A DNA stretch of 64,000 nt from Parus major (Eukaryota; Chordata; Aves; Passeriformes; Paridae). Of the stretch, positions 27,392-40,400 are shown piece by piece (the stretch's first letter is position 1; each line of letters starts with the position of its first letter). The notes below the pieces were generated by a model. The model had not been told where the DNA came from. It did not search any database and saw nothing but the letters and a program-made list of their open reading frames with translations. The stretch lies in contig NC_031778.1 of assembly GCF_001522545.3 (NCBI RefSeq), positions 24,285,171 through 24,349,170 of the forward strand, given 5' to 3'. The position numbers and the translations under genes were made by a program.

Positions 27392-30300
27392 TTTAAAGTC
27401 TATAAAGCATCAAGATGTGATTAATAATAATAATTTATATAATAACAATGTACAGAGCAGAGTTCTTACCTCCAAAATAATTTTCCCCTTATGCAAAGGG
27501 AAAAAAATATGTTTCTTCTTAAAATTCCCTTTAATGTTGACATTTAGGGGCATTAATTTAACCTTTCTGAGGCTTCAAAAACAATTTGCACAGTAAATTT
27601 CCCCCTTTATAGCTCACACCAATGCACTTATTAGGAATATGTAATTTTCTGCTTTGCTGTTATACCTTTTTTTTCCTGTTTGCTTGTGTTTTTCTGCTCT
27701 CAGTCATACTATGAACTTAATTGTTATAGAAAGCATATTCACTACATGAAATTTTAAATATACATGTACAGATGAAAATGATTTTATGAGAAACACTTGT
27801 ATGCTCCCAGGCCTTTCCTCTGGGTCCTGCTGTGGACACTGGTGGCATATCTGGAAAAAATGGGTGCCTAAAACATACAGGAGCTGCTCTGTCCTTAGTG
27901 CAGTTTCTTTAGTTCAGAGCAGGTTTTTCCCACTGTGTGTATTTATTAGCAGTCCTTTAAAGCACCATTAGTCTTTGCTGTGATTGCTGCTCCCCTTCTG
28001 TGGCATTCCAGCTGCTGATTCACTGCTAAAGAGCAGGAAAATGTGCAGGGAAATCATGATCAAACACCCGCTCCGGAAAATACACAGAGGAAATACTTGA
28101 AGGGAGCAGACACTGAGAGAGAAGGTATTCCACTTCACACTGTGTCAAAATGCCATTTTTATTTCATTATATAAAGTTGAACATGAGAAGTGTGTGGTAA
28201 AATGACTGAAACCACTTGCCATTAGCCATGCTGATAACTGATAATGCACTAATTCCAGAGGAAGCACTTAAGTAATTCCACGGAGTTTAATGGGCTGGTA
28301 ATCAACAGTGATTGCAGCTCAGTCTGGAAAGGAGTGGACCTGATTTGTAATGAGATCTGTTCAGCCTGGCCAATGTGTGGTAGTGAATTAGTTACTGACT
28401 GAGCTGGGGAGTGCAGCCTGGGGCTCTGCTGCCACCACTGCCACCCCTGCTCCGTCTCCATCCATCCCCTGTGCTGCTTCTCACTGCTCAGAGATGAGGT
28501 TCTGTGCTTTCCCACCAACAGCTTCCACAATTCCAGGTGCCAGAGGCTGCTATCCACATCCCTGGATCTGTGTGTGGGGATAGCATGGTGTTTGGCCAGC
28601 CTGATGGGAGCAGCTTTTTCAGTTCCATTCCTTCTTGTCATTCCTGCCCTCCTTTGGAGAGAAGCTTCCTCATGGAACATCCATATTTTACCATTTCATC
28701 ATGAAAATGGATGTGAACTCCATTGTATCCAGTGGTGGTGTATCCCAACCTTCACTGGCATTTCCTCACCCTTTCAAAGGGGTGACTGAAGGCAGAACTT
28801 GGCTCTTTTAGTGCAGGCATGTGAGCTGTGATTTTTGTGACTCCTTTATTTATTTTTTCTTTGTACATGCAGTTATTTTGTGTATTTCTGGTGCCAGGCT
28901 TTCTGCTCAAAGCAGCTGAGCAAGAACAGAGCCATTTAGAGTAGATAAATTGTATCACCAGTGTAAATGTACAGGTAATTAAGAGAGATAGAAAAAAAAC
29001 AAACCAGAAATGCAAGTTGGAAAATGGATCCCTATTCTGTGCCAGGAGCACAAAGACAAGGACAGATGTTGCAATAACCTGATGCTCATCAGGCACCAAA
29101 CTGGGACAGGAACCCAAACAAACGGGAAAATGGTTTGTGGTGGTTCCTGTCACACCTGATGCACTTTCCTGAATGTCCATTCACCCATGGCCCTTCCTCT
29201 CTGCTGGGAGAGAGAGCTCCACAGTGCCAGAGCCTGGGGCAGGTCATGCACCGAGAGCAACTGCACAGGAGTTCAAGGCTGCAATTCCATAAAATCCTTC
29301 CCTATTCCTAATTACAGCTTGCTTTGTCCTTAATTTTGGGGGGTTTGTTTATTATTTCCTAAATAAATTCAGTTAAGTAGTAAGGATTTCCCTATTTTGG
29401 AAAATCTCATGGCCTCTTCCAAATTCTGTTATAATTAGTTCAAGACTATCTCCAACTGTTTTCCCGAGAGGAAACATTTCCTTGGCTGCAGGAATGTTGG
29501 CTCCACTTCCCTGGAATCTTTTAGCAGTGTGATATCTCCTGACAGGATGCAGGTTTTGGAGTGATTGCTCCAGGCTTTAGCAGAGCAAGATACAGGTCTG
29601 GGAGCAATTTCTGGCATCACTGCATGTTCTGGGAGCTTTGTCAGAGATTGGGTTCCTTGATTCCAGGGACTGAACTTTGGCTCCAGAAGTTGTTTTGATG
29701 TTCTCACTCTGCTTTTAGGGACATTATCCTATGTTTGAGGAGGTAAAAATAGAACAAAAGCTGCTCAGGATTGTCAAGAAGGACTAAACTCGATACATCA
29801 GGACTGAACAAGGCAGAAGTGAGCACAGTCCTGTCTCCCCAGCCCTCACTGATCCCAGCTTTTGGCAGAGGTGACTGTATGTGATGGAGATTAATGTTTC
29901 TTTAACTGTTCTGTTTTAACCTTTACTCAGAAGTGCCAGGCTGTCCTGAGTGTGTGATGTCAGCTTCACTTTCTGAACTCAGGGAAGTTTTACGTGGCTG
30001 AAAACAAGGAGCCACAAACTGGACACTCCTGAACAGTCATAAAAGCAATTAATGAGGTGCACATGAGCAGAATGAAAGTTCAGATTCTTCAGTGTTGTCA
30101 TGTGAGACCCTGTAAAGCTTTGATTTTCTTCCTTTGATCATACCAGAACCTCCTCTCACACACTGCAAATTCTTCTGTAATTTTGTCTGAACAATCCCAC
30201 TTGAAATCCCAACAAGCACAGATGTTCAGGCAGATTTCAGAGCGAGAATGAATAATGTAAGTTCATTATGTTCTACAATGTCCCATTTAGAGCAGTCAGC

Positions 30301-33300
30301 TTGTTCTGAGCACTAGTTTGAGCTGCAGTGGGCTCTGGGGCTTTCTGAATGGGTTATGGTACAGAAGACAACCATGAGCTCTTCTTTCTTCTGCTCTTTG
30401 TGATTGGCAGGGAAAGGTTCCCTGCTTGGGAAGGTGCTCTGAGGTCTCTCTGACCTCAGCAGAGGCTGTGACTGCCAGAGGTGACAGAAGATCTTTAAAG
30501 CTTCTCATTTGGTGTCCTGAGGTGGAAATGCTGATTTCTAAGGGCAGTTTCCTGTTCTGGGGCATTCCATAGAGAAGTTGTGGCTTCAGGCATCCCCTGT
30601 CAGTGTGCTCAGAGTCTGGTCATCCTGGGGGGATCTTCTCTGGAAACAGGTCAGGAAAAACAATCCATTATGGGAAAATGAGCATGGAGGAAGTGAAGAA
30701 AAAGTAAAAACCTTCCTCTATATTGTTCTTACCCTAATCCAAGCCCTCATTGTGGTGATGTAGGGAGAGACTCCCTTGCCTGCTCCCATCCAGCATGTGA
30801 GCAGTGAGGAAAGAGAGAAATATCCATGGAAATGAGTTCATTGTTTGCTATCCATGATGTAAGGCCAGTCATTTTATTCTTGAGCTTGGAGAATGCAGTT
30901 TATAAAGGCAGGGTGGGTTTATCTCCTGGGAACACAGTAAATGAATGAAGCATCTTTCTTTCAGTTTTTCTTAGCACATTGTGGAAAACTGAATTTTCCT
31001 GACGTAGGTTTTTCTGGGCAGGGAGGTGGAGGGGAGCAGACTGAGGCTGGTGGGGAGCAGGGCTGGCAGCAGCTCCCTCAGTGTGTGCAGATCCTTGGAG
31101 TGAAGCTCTCAGGGGAGGTGAATTTCCCACTGACATCAGCCCGTGGACGTCACGCTGACGCATCTGCTGCCCATTAACCACACGGGAGGGATCACTGCTC
31201 TTCCAGCAGAACACTCTTCTCTGTTAGCCCTGAGCTGGAAAACAAGGGTTTGTTCACTTGTGCTGCAGATGTACCTTCTGTTGTTACACCTGCAATTTGT
31301 TTTGCAACTTGCAGTTGTGTTGGGACAGCATGTGCCATTTTCTGTGCCTTTGGGAAGCCACTGGCTCCAGGTTTTTGGGGTTGTGATATAATTTCTGCTG
31401 GAATTTGGCTTAGTCATTTTGTTTCCTTTTCCTACTTCAATGTTTTTTCTCTTAAATGTCTTCCTAACATTTATACAGACCAATATTTACTGTCTGCTCG
31501 TGGCTGCAGTGCTGCACTTGCATTAAGTGCCCAGGGTACCCCACAGGGAGTTGCTGCTCTGATCATGATTTGATGTTTGATTTTTGCAATGGAAGACAAG
31601 CAGGCATTTAGGATTCCTACTACATCTGTAAGTGGTCTTGGCAATGCTCAGTGCTAAATCCATCCTGTGCTTAAGTAGTTCACAGTTACCATTGTCATGG
31701 TGACCTTTGCTGTGGTCCTCATTCAGATCTGGCAGGAGATAAAGGGTGGAACTGTTCTGAGAAGCAGAGGAGAATAAAAAGAGCCCATTAATATTTCACT
31801 GAAGAGTGCTGAGTGAAACACACAGTTACTCCCATGAATTCTTTTATCAGCAGGCAAAATGGAGTGGAGGGATCTTGGCACTGGCAGACGTTTTCTTGCA
31901 GGGAGAATTCAGTAACACCTTCTGTTTGAACAGATTTGGGCTGGTTTGAGAGACATGTTCTCATTGAACAAGGAGCTGTGCCAAACTTGACCAGCTCCCA
32001 GTTTTCCCAGTGCCTGTTGCTGAAGGTTAGAGATACCCAGTGAGTGATGCCAGAACATTACCTTAAGATCTTTGTTCTGTTTTAATTGAAATTGAGGACT
32101 GAAGGGAGGCTGGGTGTTATCAAAGAAATAGGAACTTTACTGTCTCAAAACAGGATAGCAGATAGGACACTGTTATGGGCTCAAAGACCTGTGATATCTT
32201 CACTGTGCAAAGGCTTCTGGCAGGTCTTTCAGAGGCAGTGATATATGAAACATTAAAATAATAAGAGAATCTGATTCAGGAGCCAGCTCAGTTTCAGAGC
32301 ACGGTGCTACTGGATGTTGTCAGGCCCTGGTGGAGTGCTGGCACAGGAGTGAATAATAAAAAATCTGTAATAAAAGCACTGGTAACATGGCCAGGAAAAC
32401 AAAATTACTGCACCTTTACCTATGAAATAAATCTCTTTTCTGTCCCCTAAGGCTTGTTTTCTGCCATTTGTGAGAAAGAAAGGCCCATTTTGCCATCTAA
32501 TGCAGTTTATTCCAAATAAGTTTCAATTTTCTCTAGACTATGAAATTTTTGCAGATCCTAACAACTTCAGGAATTCCAGTAGTAAAGGCTTTTGATGGGA
32601 TACTGAAAATGGGGTAATCTAACTTAGGCTCAGGGTCTAACAATAACCTACTTTTCTAAGCCCAATGCATCTGGCAGCATCTGGGCATGTAATCCTGGGC
32701 AAAAAGGGTTCCAGGTGGTTAAAAATAATACCAGCACCCCACCCCTAAAATAAAGCCATCATCTTGGGCTTGGATTTAACAGTTTATCTCTCAGGTTAAT
32801 AACTGTAAGCTAAAGAAAGTTGCATATTTGCATTCATTTTTGCACACGTAGCAGTGAAGTTAAATTTAGTTTGTAAAAAGACCCCACAAAAAATACTATG
32901 TAAGCATACAAATCAGGCTGTTTTGTGAAGCTCAGTAAACATAAAGGAAGCAGGATTTTAATCAAAATGAGGAATTGCATCCTAATCACCTCTCAGCACA
33001 TGCATATTTCATAAGTACATGTTCTGCAAAGCAAACTCTGTGTCAGGGGCTGCTGCTGCTCCTCAGCTCTCCCAGCACAAACCCGGCTGTCTCTGCATAA
33101 ACCCCACATCACGGGGCCACACTGGTTAATGTCATGTAATAATGTTCATGTAGGTGGGAAATATTGCTAAAATGAAACACAGCCACGCTGTGGGGAGGAA
33201 TGCAGCCCACTGTGCTCCCTGAGCAGCCACTGCTCCCTGCCCTTGGGAGCTGCAGGAGCACCAGGGTCCCTCTTTGTCCAGATAATGCTGACATCAGGGG

Positions 33301-35510
33301 CCTGGGGCTCCCTGGGGGGAACTGCGTGTCCCCAGGGCACTGGGTGTCCCCAGTGATGGCTCTTTTACCTGCAGTGACACTGATGGAGACTCCCCTGTGA
33401 ACACAGAGCCCAGTTTGTCATCAGCCCCAGGGAATAAGATGTACACATGAATTGAAAAGATTCAGTGTTTGAAAATACTCTGGCTTCTTCTCAAGCATTA
33501 TTTCTTTTATCTTTCTCTGAAACCTTCATCTCTGAGGCAGTGAGCCATGGTTTCCATGCAGACTGATGAAGAAAGATGTTTATGGCAAGGCTTTCCATAG
33601 TGCCTGCTATCCTGCTGACACACTCTGTCCAGCTTGTGCTGGCTCTAAGCCTGGCTTCTGCAGTCTCTGTCACAATCTGAGTCTCAGACACCGCAGATCA
33701 GAGAGGCTGGAGCTGTCACTGCAGCTGAAAGGCTGTTTGATAAGTGTGATTTTATCGTGTTTGGGAGGTTTCCCCTCACAATCTCATTGAAATATTCATG
33801 AGTTCTTTCTCTTGACAGGAATCATTAATAAATGCTTGATGTCACTGGCTCCACACTTCCTTTCTGAATGGATCTTTCAATATTCCACATGTTCCCAAAC
33901 CTCCTAATCAGGGTGCTGCCCCAGGGCAGAGCTTTGTTTTGTCAGGTGTTCATCCCCTGAGCATCCCTTCCTCAGACACGAGTGGGACTCTGCAGAGTGG
34001 AGACACTGCCCCTGCCAGGGCTCTTCCCAAGGTGCACATTCCCAGGAATTACAGCTGGTGCCAGCCCTGAAGGCTTGGGCTAAAGGTTTCCCACCAAATG
34101 CAGGGTATAGGTAAGAGCAGTGCTAACCAGCACTGTTCTTACACAAGTCCCTGGTCCTCTAGAGGCAGAATTTGGTTCCAGAGCTTTCAATCTAGCATTA
34201 AAACTCGATTTGATCACAACTCCTGGGGCTCAATTTCCTGATCTGCTCCCTCTGCCTTCCTTGGAGCTGAGTGGGAGGGATGGAGATGGGGAAGTAAAGA
34301 TGGAGGAACGAAGGGCTGAGACAACTCACAGCAGAGCTCTTGGGAACACACAGCAGGCAGGGAAATGTGCAGTTTTACACATGGCTCCTGCAGCCATTCA
34401 TTTTATCCTTATTGGAGAAAGTTCCATATACACAGCTGATTTTCTGCTGCTTCCAGATGGGGTCACAGCTGGGTCACTCCAAGCATATGCCATCTTTTTT
34501 TAATCCCTCCCTCCAGAAAGGGAAAAATGTTTCTTCAGCAGTTTGGATTCTACGTTTAACCCTCCCTGTGCACTGTGGTGTGGTGTTACAGACTGCACAA
34601 CATTGGCTTTCTCTCCAATGTGCCACAGACATTTTGGAGCCTCCAAAGCAGGAGCAGCTCTTGAGCAGTGTGGTGTGGCTGGGTGTGTTCAGTGATAGCT
34701 GGGACCTCACTGACACACTGGGTTTGTGACACAGCAAACCCAAAATCACTCACCTCACTGTTCCATGAGTTCCACTCCCAGCCTGCTGGGCTCTGTGTGA
34801 AGTGAGGCTGGATGGAAGGTCCCATCTCAATGGATCTTCTCTTTGGGACCATTCCTGAGAGAGGAGAATTCACAGCAGGATAAGGAATAAATGCTTGTAC
34901 AGTGAGGGACAGTTCTGGTGCTGTTGCTCCCATCATGGCAGAGAAGGAAAGATCAGGACTAGGGAATCTTCCTGCCCCTCTGGCCGAGGACGCACACAGA
35001 GGTGCCTCCTCCAGGCCTCTGCACCATCACTACCTGTGCCTTTTTGGCAGAGCTGTATTATCCCATTCTAGCCCTGTTTCTTTAGAGAATTTGGGGCACA
35101 GGGGGCAGTGATAACTGCAGGAAACCTCACCATATTGTGAGTTATGATAAAAGCTGCCACAGCGAGTGGCGGGGTGCAGCTCAGATCATAGGTACAGAGT
35201 CAGAAGACAAACTGAATAAGTCACCTGCCTTGAACGGGCAAGGCAATGAAAAGTGCCTTTCTTCCCAAGAACACGGACCAACATTTCCTTCCAAACACAA
35301 ACAGGAGACACGGGATGGGCTGCTCTGCCCGCAGGGTCAGAAAGATGCAGAGAGGCAGAGGAAGAAAGCAAGCGGGGACAGGGAAATGTGTGAGGAGGAA
35401 GATCCTGAGGGAACTTGCAGGAAATTCGTGTTGCTCTCTGCGTCAGGTGCCTGTGATGGCTCAGGGTACCGCAGAGAGGATTTTCAGCACCTGGTGAAGC
35501 TCGGGTTGGG
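27392..35510. other. Intergenic, no gene supported
   Basis: About 8 kb. An AAT-rich stretch lies at about 27420-27440; the rest is AT-rich DNA with scattered short open frames. None has a recognisable domain. No RNA gene or transposon end was recognised. Confidence 0.5.
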
Positions 35511-35519
35511 GTCCTGAGA

Positions 35520-36340
35520 GGAATGAAAGTTTTCAGACCCCAGGCGGAGCTGAGCGACCACGGGGCAGAGGGCAGAGGGCAGCGGGCAGCCTCACACAGC
35601 GCCCTGCTGCTCCCGAGAGCTGGCCCCGAGCGAGCATCCGTGTGTCCGTGTGGGAGTGCCCGAGGGCAGAGCATCCCCGTCCCGCATCCCCGCATCCTGC
35701 CGGAGCACGGATCAGCGATCCGAGCATTCAGCCCGCGTGCGAGCCCTGGAGCAGCTCGGGATTTACGGGAATGACATCCTCGGTGACATCAGCTCGCGGC
35801 GCCGGCATTGGGCTCCGGTGCCGGCTCGGAGGTGGGGCTTGGCGGGGACCCCGCTCCGGCTGCCGCTCCGGCCGGGGGAGCGCCCCGGCTGCCCCCGGCT
35901 GCTCCCGCTGCAGCCGGGAGACAGCGCTGGCCGAGCCCCGCGGCTCTCCGCGATGTCTGTCCGAGCTTCCAGAGCCCGAGCTGCCACAGTCCGAGCTTCC
36001 AGAGCCCGAACAGCCACAGCCCGAGCTTCCAGAGCCCGAACAGCCACAGCCCGAGCTGCCACAGCCCGAGCTTCCAGAGCCCGAACAGCCACAGCCCGAG
36101 CTTCCAGAGCCCGAACAGCCACAGCCCGAGCTTCCAGAGCCCGAGCTTCCAGAGCCCGAGCTTCCAGAGCCCGAACAGCCACAGCCCGAACAGCCACAGC
36201 CCTGCCTGCTGCCAGCCCAGCCCCTGAGTGCGGCAGTGCTCGCCATCCGCCGGGGGCACTGCCATCGGGACACCCGAGCGCCCCAGCTCACCATCCACCA
36301 GCACCGGAACCGTCCCGAAGAATAATTCCATTTATTTCAG
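35520..36340 (+). promoter_or_regulatory. CpG-rich region upstream of GPR149, probable promoter/5' UTR
   Basis: Dense CG dinucleotides and GC-boxes such as 'ggtggggcttggcgggg' (about 35831-35847) mark this as a CpG island, ending about 200 bases before the GPR149 start codon. No other gene is near, so it most likely serves GPR149. The transcription start cannot be placed from sequence alone, and a 5' noncoding exon here is possible. Confidence 0.6.
35960..36199. repeat. 15-bp minisatellite, 16 copies
   Basis: Exactly 240 bases built from two alternating 15-bp types, 'cccgagcttccagag' and 'cccgaacagccacag', with a few mosaics such as 'cccgagctgccacag'. Because 15 is a multiple of three and the unit has no stop codon in several frames, open frames cross it on both strands (for example 35642-36325 +). 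One frame reads as Pro/Glu/Gln-Leu pentapeptides. I regard these frames as a by-product of the repeat. Confidence 0.95.
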
Positions 36341-36546
36341 CACCTTCGCTACTTCATTGTTTGGCTTTTTGAGAGCCGGAGTTCTGGTCATTAGGGGTGC
36401 TGCAACCTGAATATTTCTTCATCAGATGCCACAAAAGAGAGTCTAGAAAAACAAAGAAACTTGGGATGTGGAGCTGACAGTTCTGGTTTCAGCTGGTGAG
36501 AACTTGCAGAATCAGTGAGAAGGCAAAGAAAAAAATGCCCAGGACA

Positions 36547-37476
36547 ATGTCGGTAACTCTTGGTAATTTGTCACTCAATGGGACGAGCTTCTTCACTGAG
36601 AATCACAGCACTGTGGACAAACCCAGTGAGCACAGAACCTGGAATGTCTTTCTGTTCTGCTTGACTTTTGCTACTGCACTCCTAGCCCTTCTGGGCAGTA
36701 TTTATTCATTAGTTTCCCTGCTGAAATTGCAGAACAAAACCACACTTTCGATGATTGTGACCTCTTTGGCAGCAGATGATCTGATCAGTGTCGTCCCAGT
36801 GATTATTTTCATGCTCATGCAGTGGTCAAGGGAAGTCCTCCCCCAGCCTCTGTGCACCACCTCAGCATTTATGTATTTATTCCAGGGCATTTCTAGCAAC
36901 CTGAAAGGGTCTCTTATAGTTTCTTACAACTTCTACACCCTCAACACGACCGGGACCCTGAGCTGCAGCTCCTCCAAGCGCCGTGTGAGTGTGGTATGGG
37001 CCATCCTCACTACCTGGACTGTCGGTTTGCTGATGAGCATTTTGCCTCTCTGTGGCTGGGGCAGGTACATCCCCACGTCCTGGGGCTGCTTCGCCGACTG
37101 TGCCAGTTCCTACATCCTGTTTGTGTTCGCTGTGTACTCGCTGTGTTTCTCCCTGCTGGCAGTGCTGGCTGTTCCCCTGACACTGCGGCTGCTGTGCTCA
37201 GGTGAGCCCCGGCCGCCGCACCCCGAGCACCTGCGGGGCTCCGGAGGCTTCATCTCCCCCGGGACACCGTGGGGCTGCGGGGCTGCTGCCCCTCCGCCGC
37301 CACTGCTGGGGCCCGGGGATAAAGCCCTGCAGCCTTTCCAAAACTCGGAAGCAGTTTTTGGGAAGGGCGTGGCTGAGAGCAGCGCACAGAGCAGGAGCTT
37401 CACGGTGGGCTTTGCCCAGAAACGATTCTCGCTGATCCTGGCACTGACCAAAGTCCTTCTCTGGCTCCCAATGATG
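36547..37476 (+). CDS. GPR149: GPR149 coding exon 1 (residues 1-310)
   Basis: Encodes the N-tail through helix 6. Ends '...WLPMM' directly before donor 'gtaaat', phase 0. The open frame runs on to 37590, but the sequence after 37476 no longer resembles GPR149, while the expected 'IQMAVQ' resumes at 38329. Residues 219-283 form a Pro/Gly-rich third intracellular loop whose GC content rises sharply. Confidence 0.96.
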
Positions 37477-40400
37477 GTAAATTGTCAGATGGCTTCACTT
37501 TCCAATACTCACTTACATTTCAGTGGGATGTCACCTGTGGGCCATGGATCGAAGCAGAGGAACAGTGGCCATTGCAGTGGTTCCTCATAGTGCAGTTGTG
37601 CCAGCAGAAGTCCTCTCCTGCAGGTCTGTGTCACTGCATGAGTTTAACTGGTGCCAGTGGGTTTGGCAGAGCCTGGTTCAGTGCTCTGACACTCTCATCA
37701 CATCATTCATGTCACATGAACACCGTGGGCTGTAAGGTCCCCCTTTGCTGCTGCCTGCTGTGCGACAGGGCTGGCTCAGCATTCTGGGGCTGGGAATTGA
37801 GTAAGGGTCTCTCTGTCCTGTCCTTTGAGATACATCCTTTGGGTTAAAAAATGGGAGTTTGGTAGAAAAATGGAGTTTGGTTGCACCTTTGTAAACGCTG
37901 CAGTGCTGGGGCAGGAGGGAGTGCTGTGGTGTGCATGTGAGTGTGTTTGGGAGCAGGAACCTGAGAAAGGGATGTGTTGGGAACAGGGAACACGGCTCTG
38001 GGGCAGGTACCCCTGCCCTTGGGCATGGGAGGCTGGGGCTGCTCAGTACCACATGGCACTGGCTGGCACTGGGAGCTGTTCAATGGTGCTCAGCAGCCCT
38101 GTTTAGCTTCAGTGAGGGGTTTTCTGAGAAATGCAGCATGAGGGGAGAGCAGTCAGCATGTTTCCCCTGCTGTCTGTTAGAGCCAGAATTGTCCTCAGCA
38201 AACACTAATGACAATCTGTGTTATTACTGTTACAGTGGTGTCATATCCATGGCCAGATGTTCTCTTTGTTCCTGGAAGCATCTCATGCATCCAAAGTGAT
38301 ATAAATTTTGAAATGCTCTGCCTTTCAGATACAGATGGCTGTCCAGTACATGACTGGGCTGCAGAGCCTTTCGTTGGAGACACTGAGCTTCCTGCTGACC
38401 GTGCTGGCTGCCACAGTCACCCCGGTGTTTGTCCTGTCCCAGCACTGGCTCCACCTGCCCTGCGGCTGCATCATCAATTGCAGGAGGAGCTCCTATGCAG
38501 TGTCTTCACAAGATGCCACAAGTAAGTGTGGAAGGGTTGCCTTGGTGTAACAGAGGCTGCCAGACATTCCCTGGTAACCTTCTTGGCATCTTGAAGAGCC
38601 CTGTTTTACCTTGGGCTTTATGTAGGCTGGAGGAACAGAGCAGCTCAGGTGGAAGTGACTCACAGGGCTCATCTGGTCTCAATGGCAAATGTTAAGGGCT
38701 AAATATTTCTGAGGATGTGGGCATTGCTTCCCATTCTCTGGAGTGAAAATCCTCTGCCACCAGTGGACAAATTCCTGACATTCCCTCCTTGTTCAGGGAG
38801 AAAAAACTCCTGAACCTTAGAGAAAAGCCATCCTCAGTGCATGGCTTTCACTTGCTTTATACACATTATCCAAGTGCAGAATGGCTTGTGCTGCCCCTGC
38901 TGCCCTTTTAGCCACTTTCCCAGAGAGAATGACTGCAGTTCATCTAGAAGGCAGTTCCTTCTCAGAAGTCTTTCTTCTCAACAATTCACTTTTTTTATGG
39001 AGGGAAAGTTGCCTGTTTCCAGCAGGAGCTGGATAATTTGTTCCATGTTTTAGCATGTCATTTGCATGGTGTTTGTAATCTCGCTTTTCTTTTTGGTCTC
39101 AACTCCTAACACAGTTTCTTTCCTTCCTGCTTAGCCAAGCGCAGCGGTTTTGAGTTCAAGCTGTCATTCCAGCAGGGCTATGGAATCTACAGGATATCCC
39201 AGGAGAGCCCTCCCCACCACAGCAGTGATGGCAAATCCTCATCCCACCACAGCCTGGTGAGCCCTGACTGCGAGGAGCGGGGGCCTGGCAGAGGCACTGG
39301 GATCCCACCCTTGGCACTGGGACACGGCTCCCAGGACAGCCTGGGGGGCACTGGGACAGCTCCTGCAGGGCCAGGGGCCTGCCAGGGCCAGGAGGGCACA
39401 AAGTGTGACCCCTCAGCATTCCCTGAAGGACCAGAGTGGAGGTTGTTCCATGAGGAGAGCCACACACCGGAGCTCTCGGACTGGGAGTGGTGCCGGAGTA
39501 AATCCGAGAGGAACCCTCGGCAGGTAAAGTAGGAATTTATTCTTTTCTGATAATAAGAGTTTCCTTATGAAGTAGGATTGATTTTTACTGACATTGAGAC
39601 TTCTATTAGCCCTATTTTTTAGTAAAACTCACAACATTGTATAATGTTTAGTAATCACAGACCTATTTGCAGGTCCTGATCCTGCAATAATTTCTTATTG
39701 TTGTCTTAATCATGGGCTTTTCTTATTTTGTGTGCATCTGCATGATTCATGTATGGTGAGAAGTAGGTATGAATTGTTACTTTATCGTAATGAATAGGAA
39801 GTTTCTCTCCAAAAGATGACATTTTCCAGAGAGTTCCACTGGGGAGTTCAGTGGCCCTTGGGCATTACAGTAGGGATGAGTGGGGTAAGAGCCCACATGA
39901 AGTCCATGAGACAGGAGCTCCAGAAGGCTTCAGGCTGGAAGGGATCTCTGGAAGTCACCTAATTACCCTCCTGCTCCAAGCAGGGTGAATTCAGAGCCAG
40001 ATCAGCTCGTGCTCAGCCTTTGCACACACACATGGGGGATGGATAAGATGCATTTTGTATTCAGATACAAGAATCTGATAAACACAAGTTTATCATCTGA
40101 GTCACAGGAGGAATCTGGCTGATATTTCAAATGTGACTGATCACCCCCTTCATAAAAACCCAATGCTCACTCTGTTGCAGTGTGCAGAGATGAATTCCTG
40201 CACTTGGGGGCAAGAGGAAGTGATGACTCAGCCTGGTTTTAATCTACCAGTTCTTGCCAAGGCCTCATGGGCTATGTGCAGCTTGGTTAATAAAATCACT
40301 GTATCAGGTTCAGAACTGTGACTCTCCTTGCAGGAGTTTCCAGACCATGTTTAAAAAAACAAAGTAATTCCTTTCCTGTGTCCTGGGGTGCCAGTTCAGG

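Noticed and set aside
35960..36199. CRISPR-like array
   Set aside because: Direct head-to-tail 15-mers without spacers in a vertebrate genome; a minisatellite.
35642..36372. Open frames of 139-240 codons on both strands with Pro/Glu/Gln or Cys/Ser/Gly pentapeptide repeats
   Set aside because: They exist only because a 15-bp repeat without stops sits in CpG-rich DNA. Several frames are open together and no homologous protein or start context was recognised.
36496..36546. Earlier start for GPR149 (GTG at 36496 or ATG at 36535)
   Set aside because: GTG is not expected to start this protein. ATG 36547 aligns with the mammalian start; 36535 remains a possible alternative only.
37477..37590. Read-through extension of GPR149 exon 1
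   Set aside because: Similarity to GPR149 stops exactly at the 'gtaaat' donor and resumes in phase at 38329.
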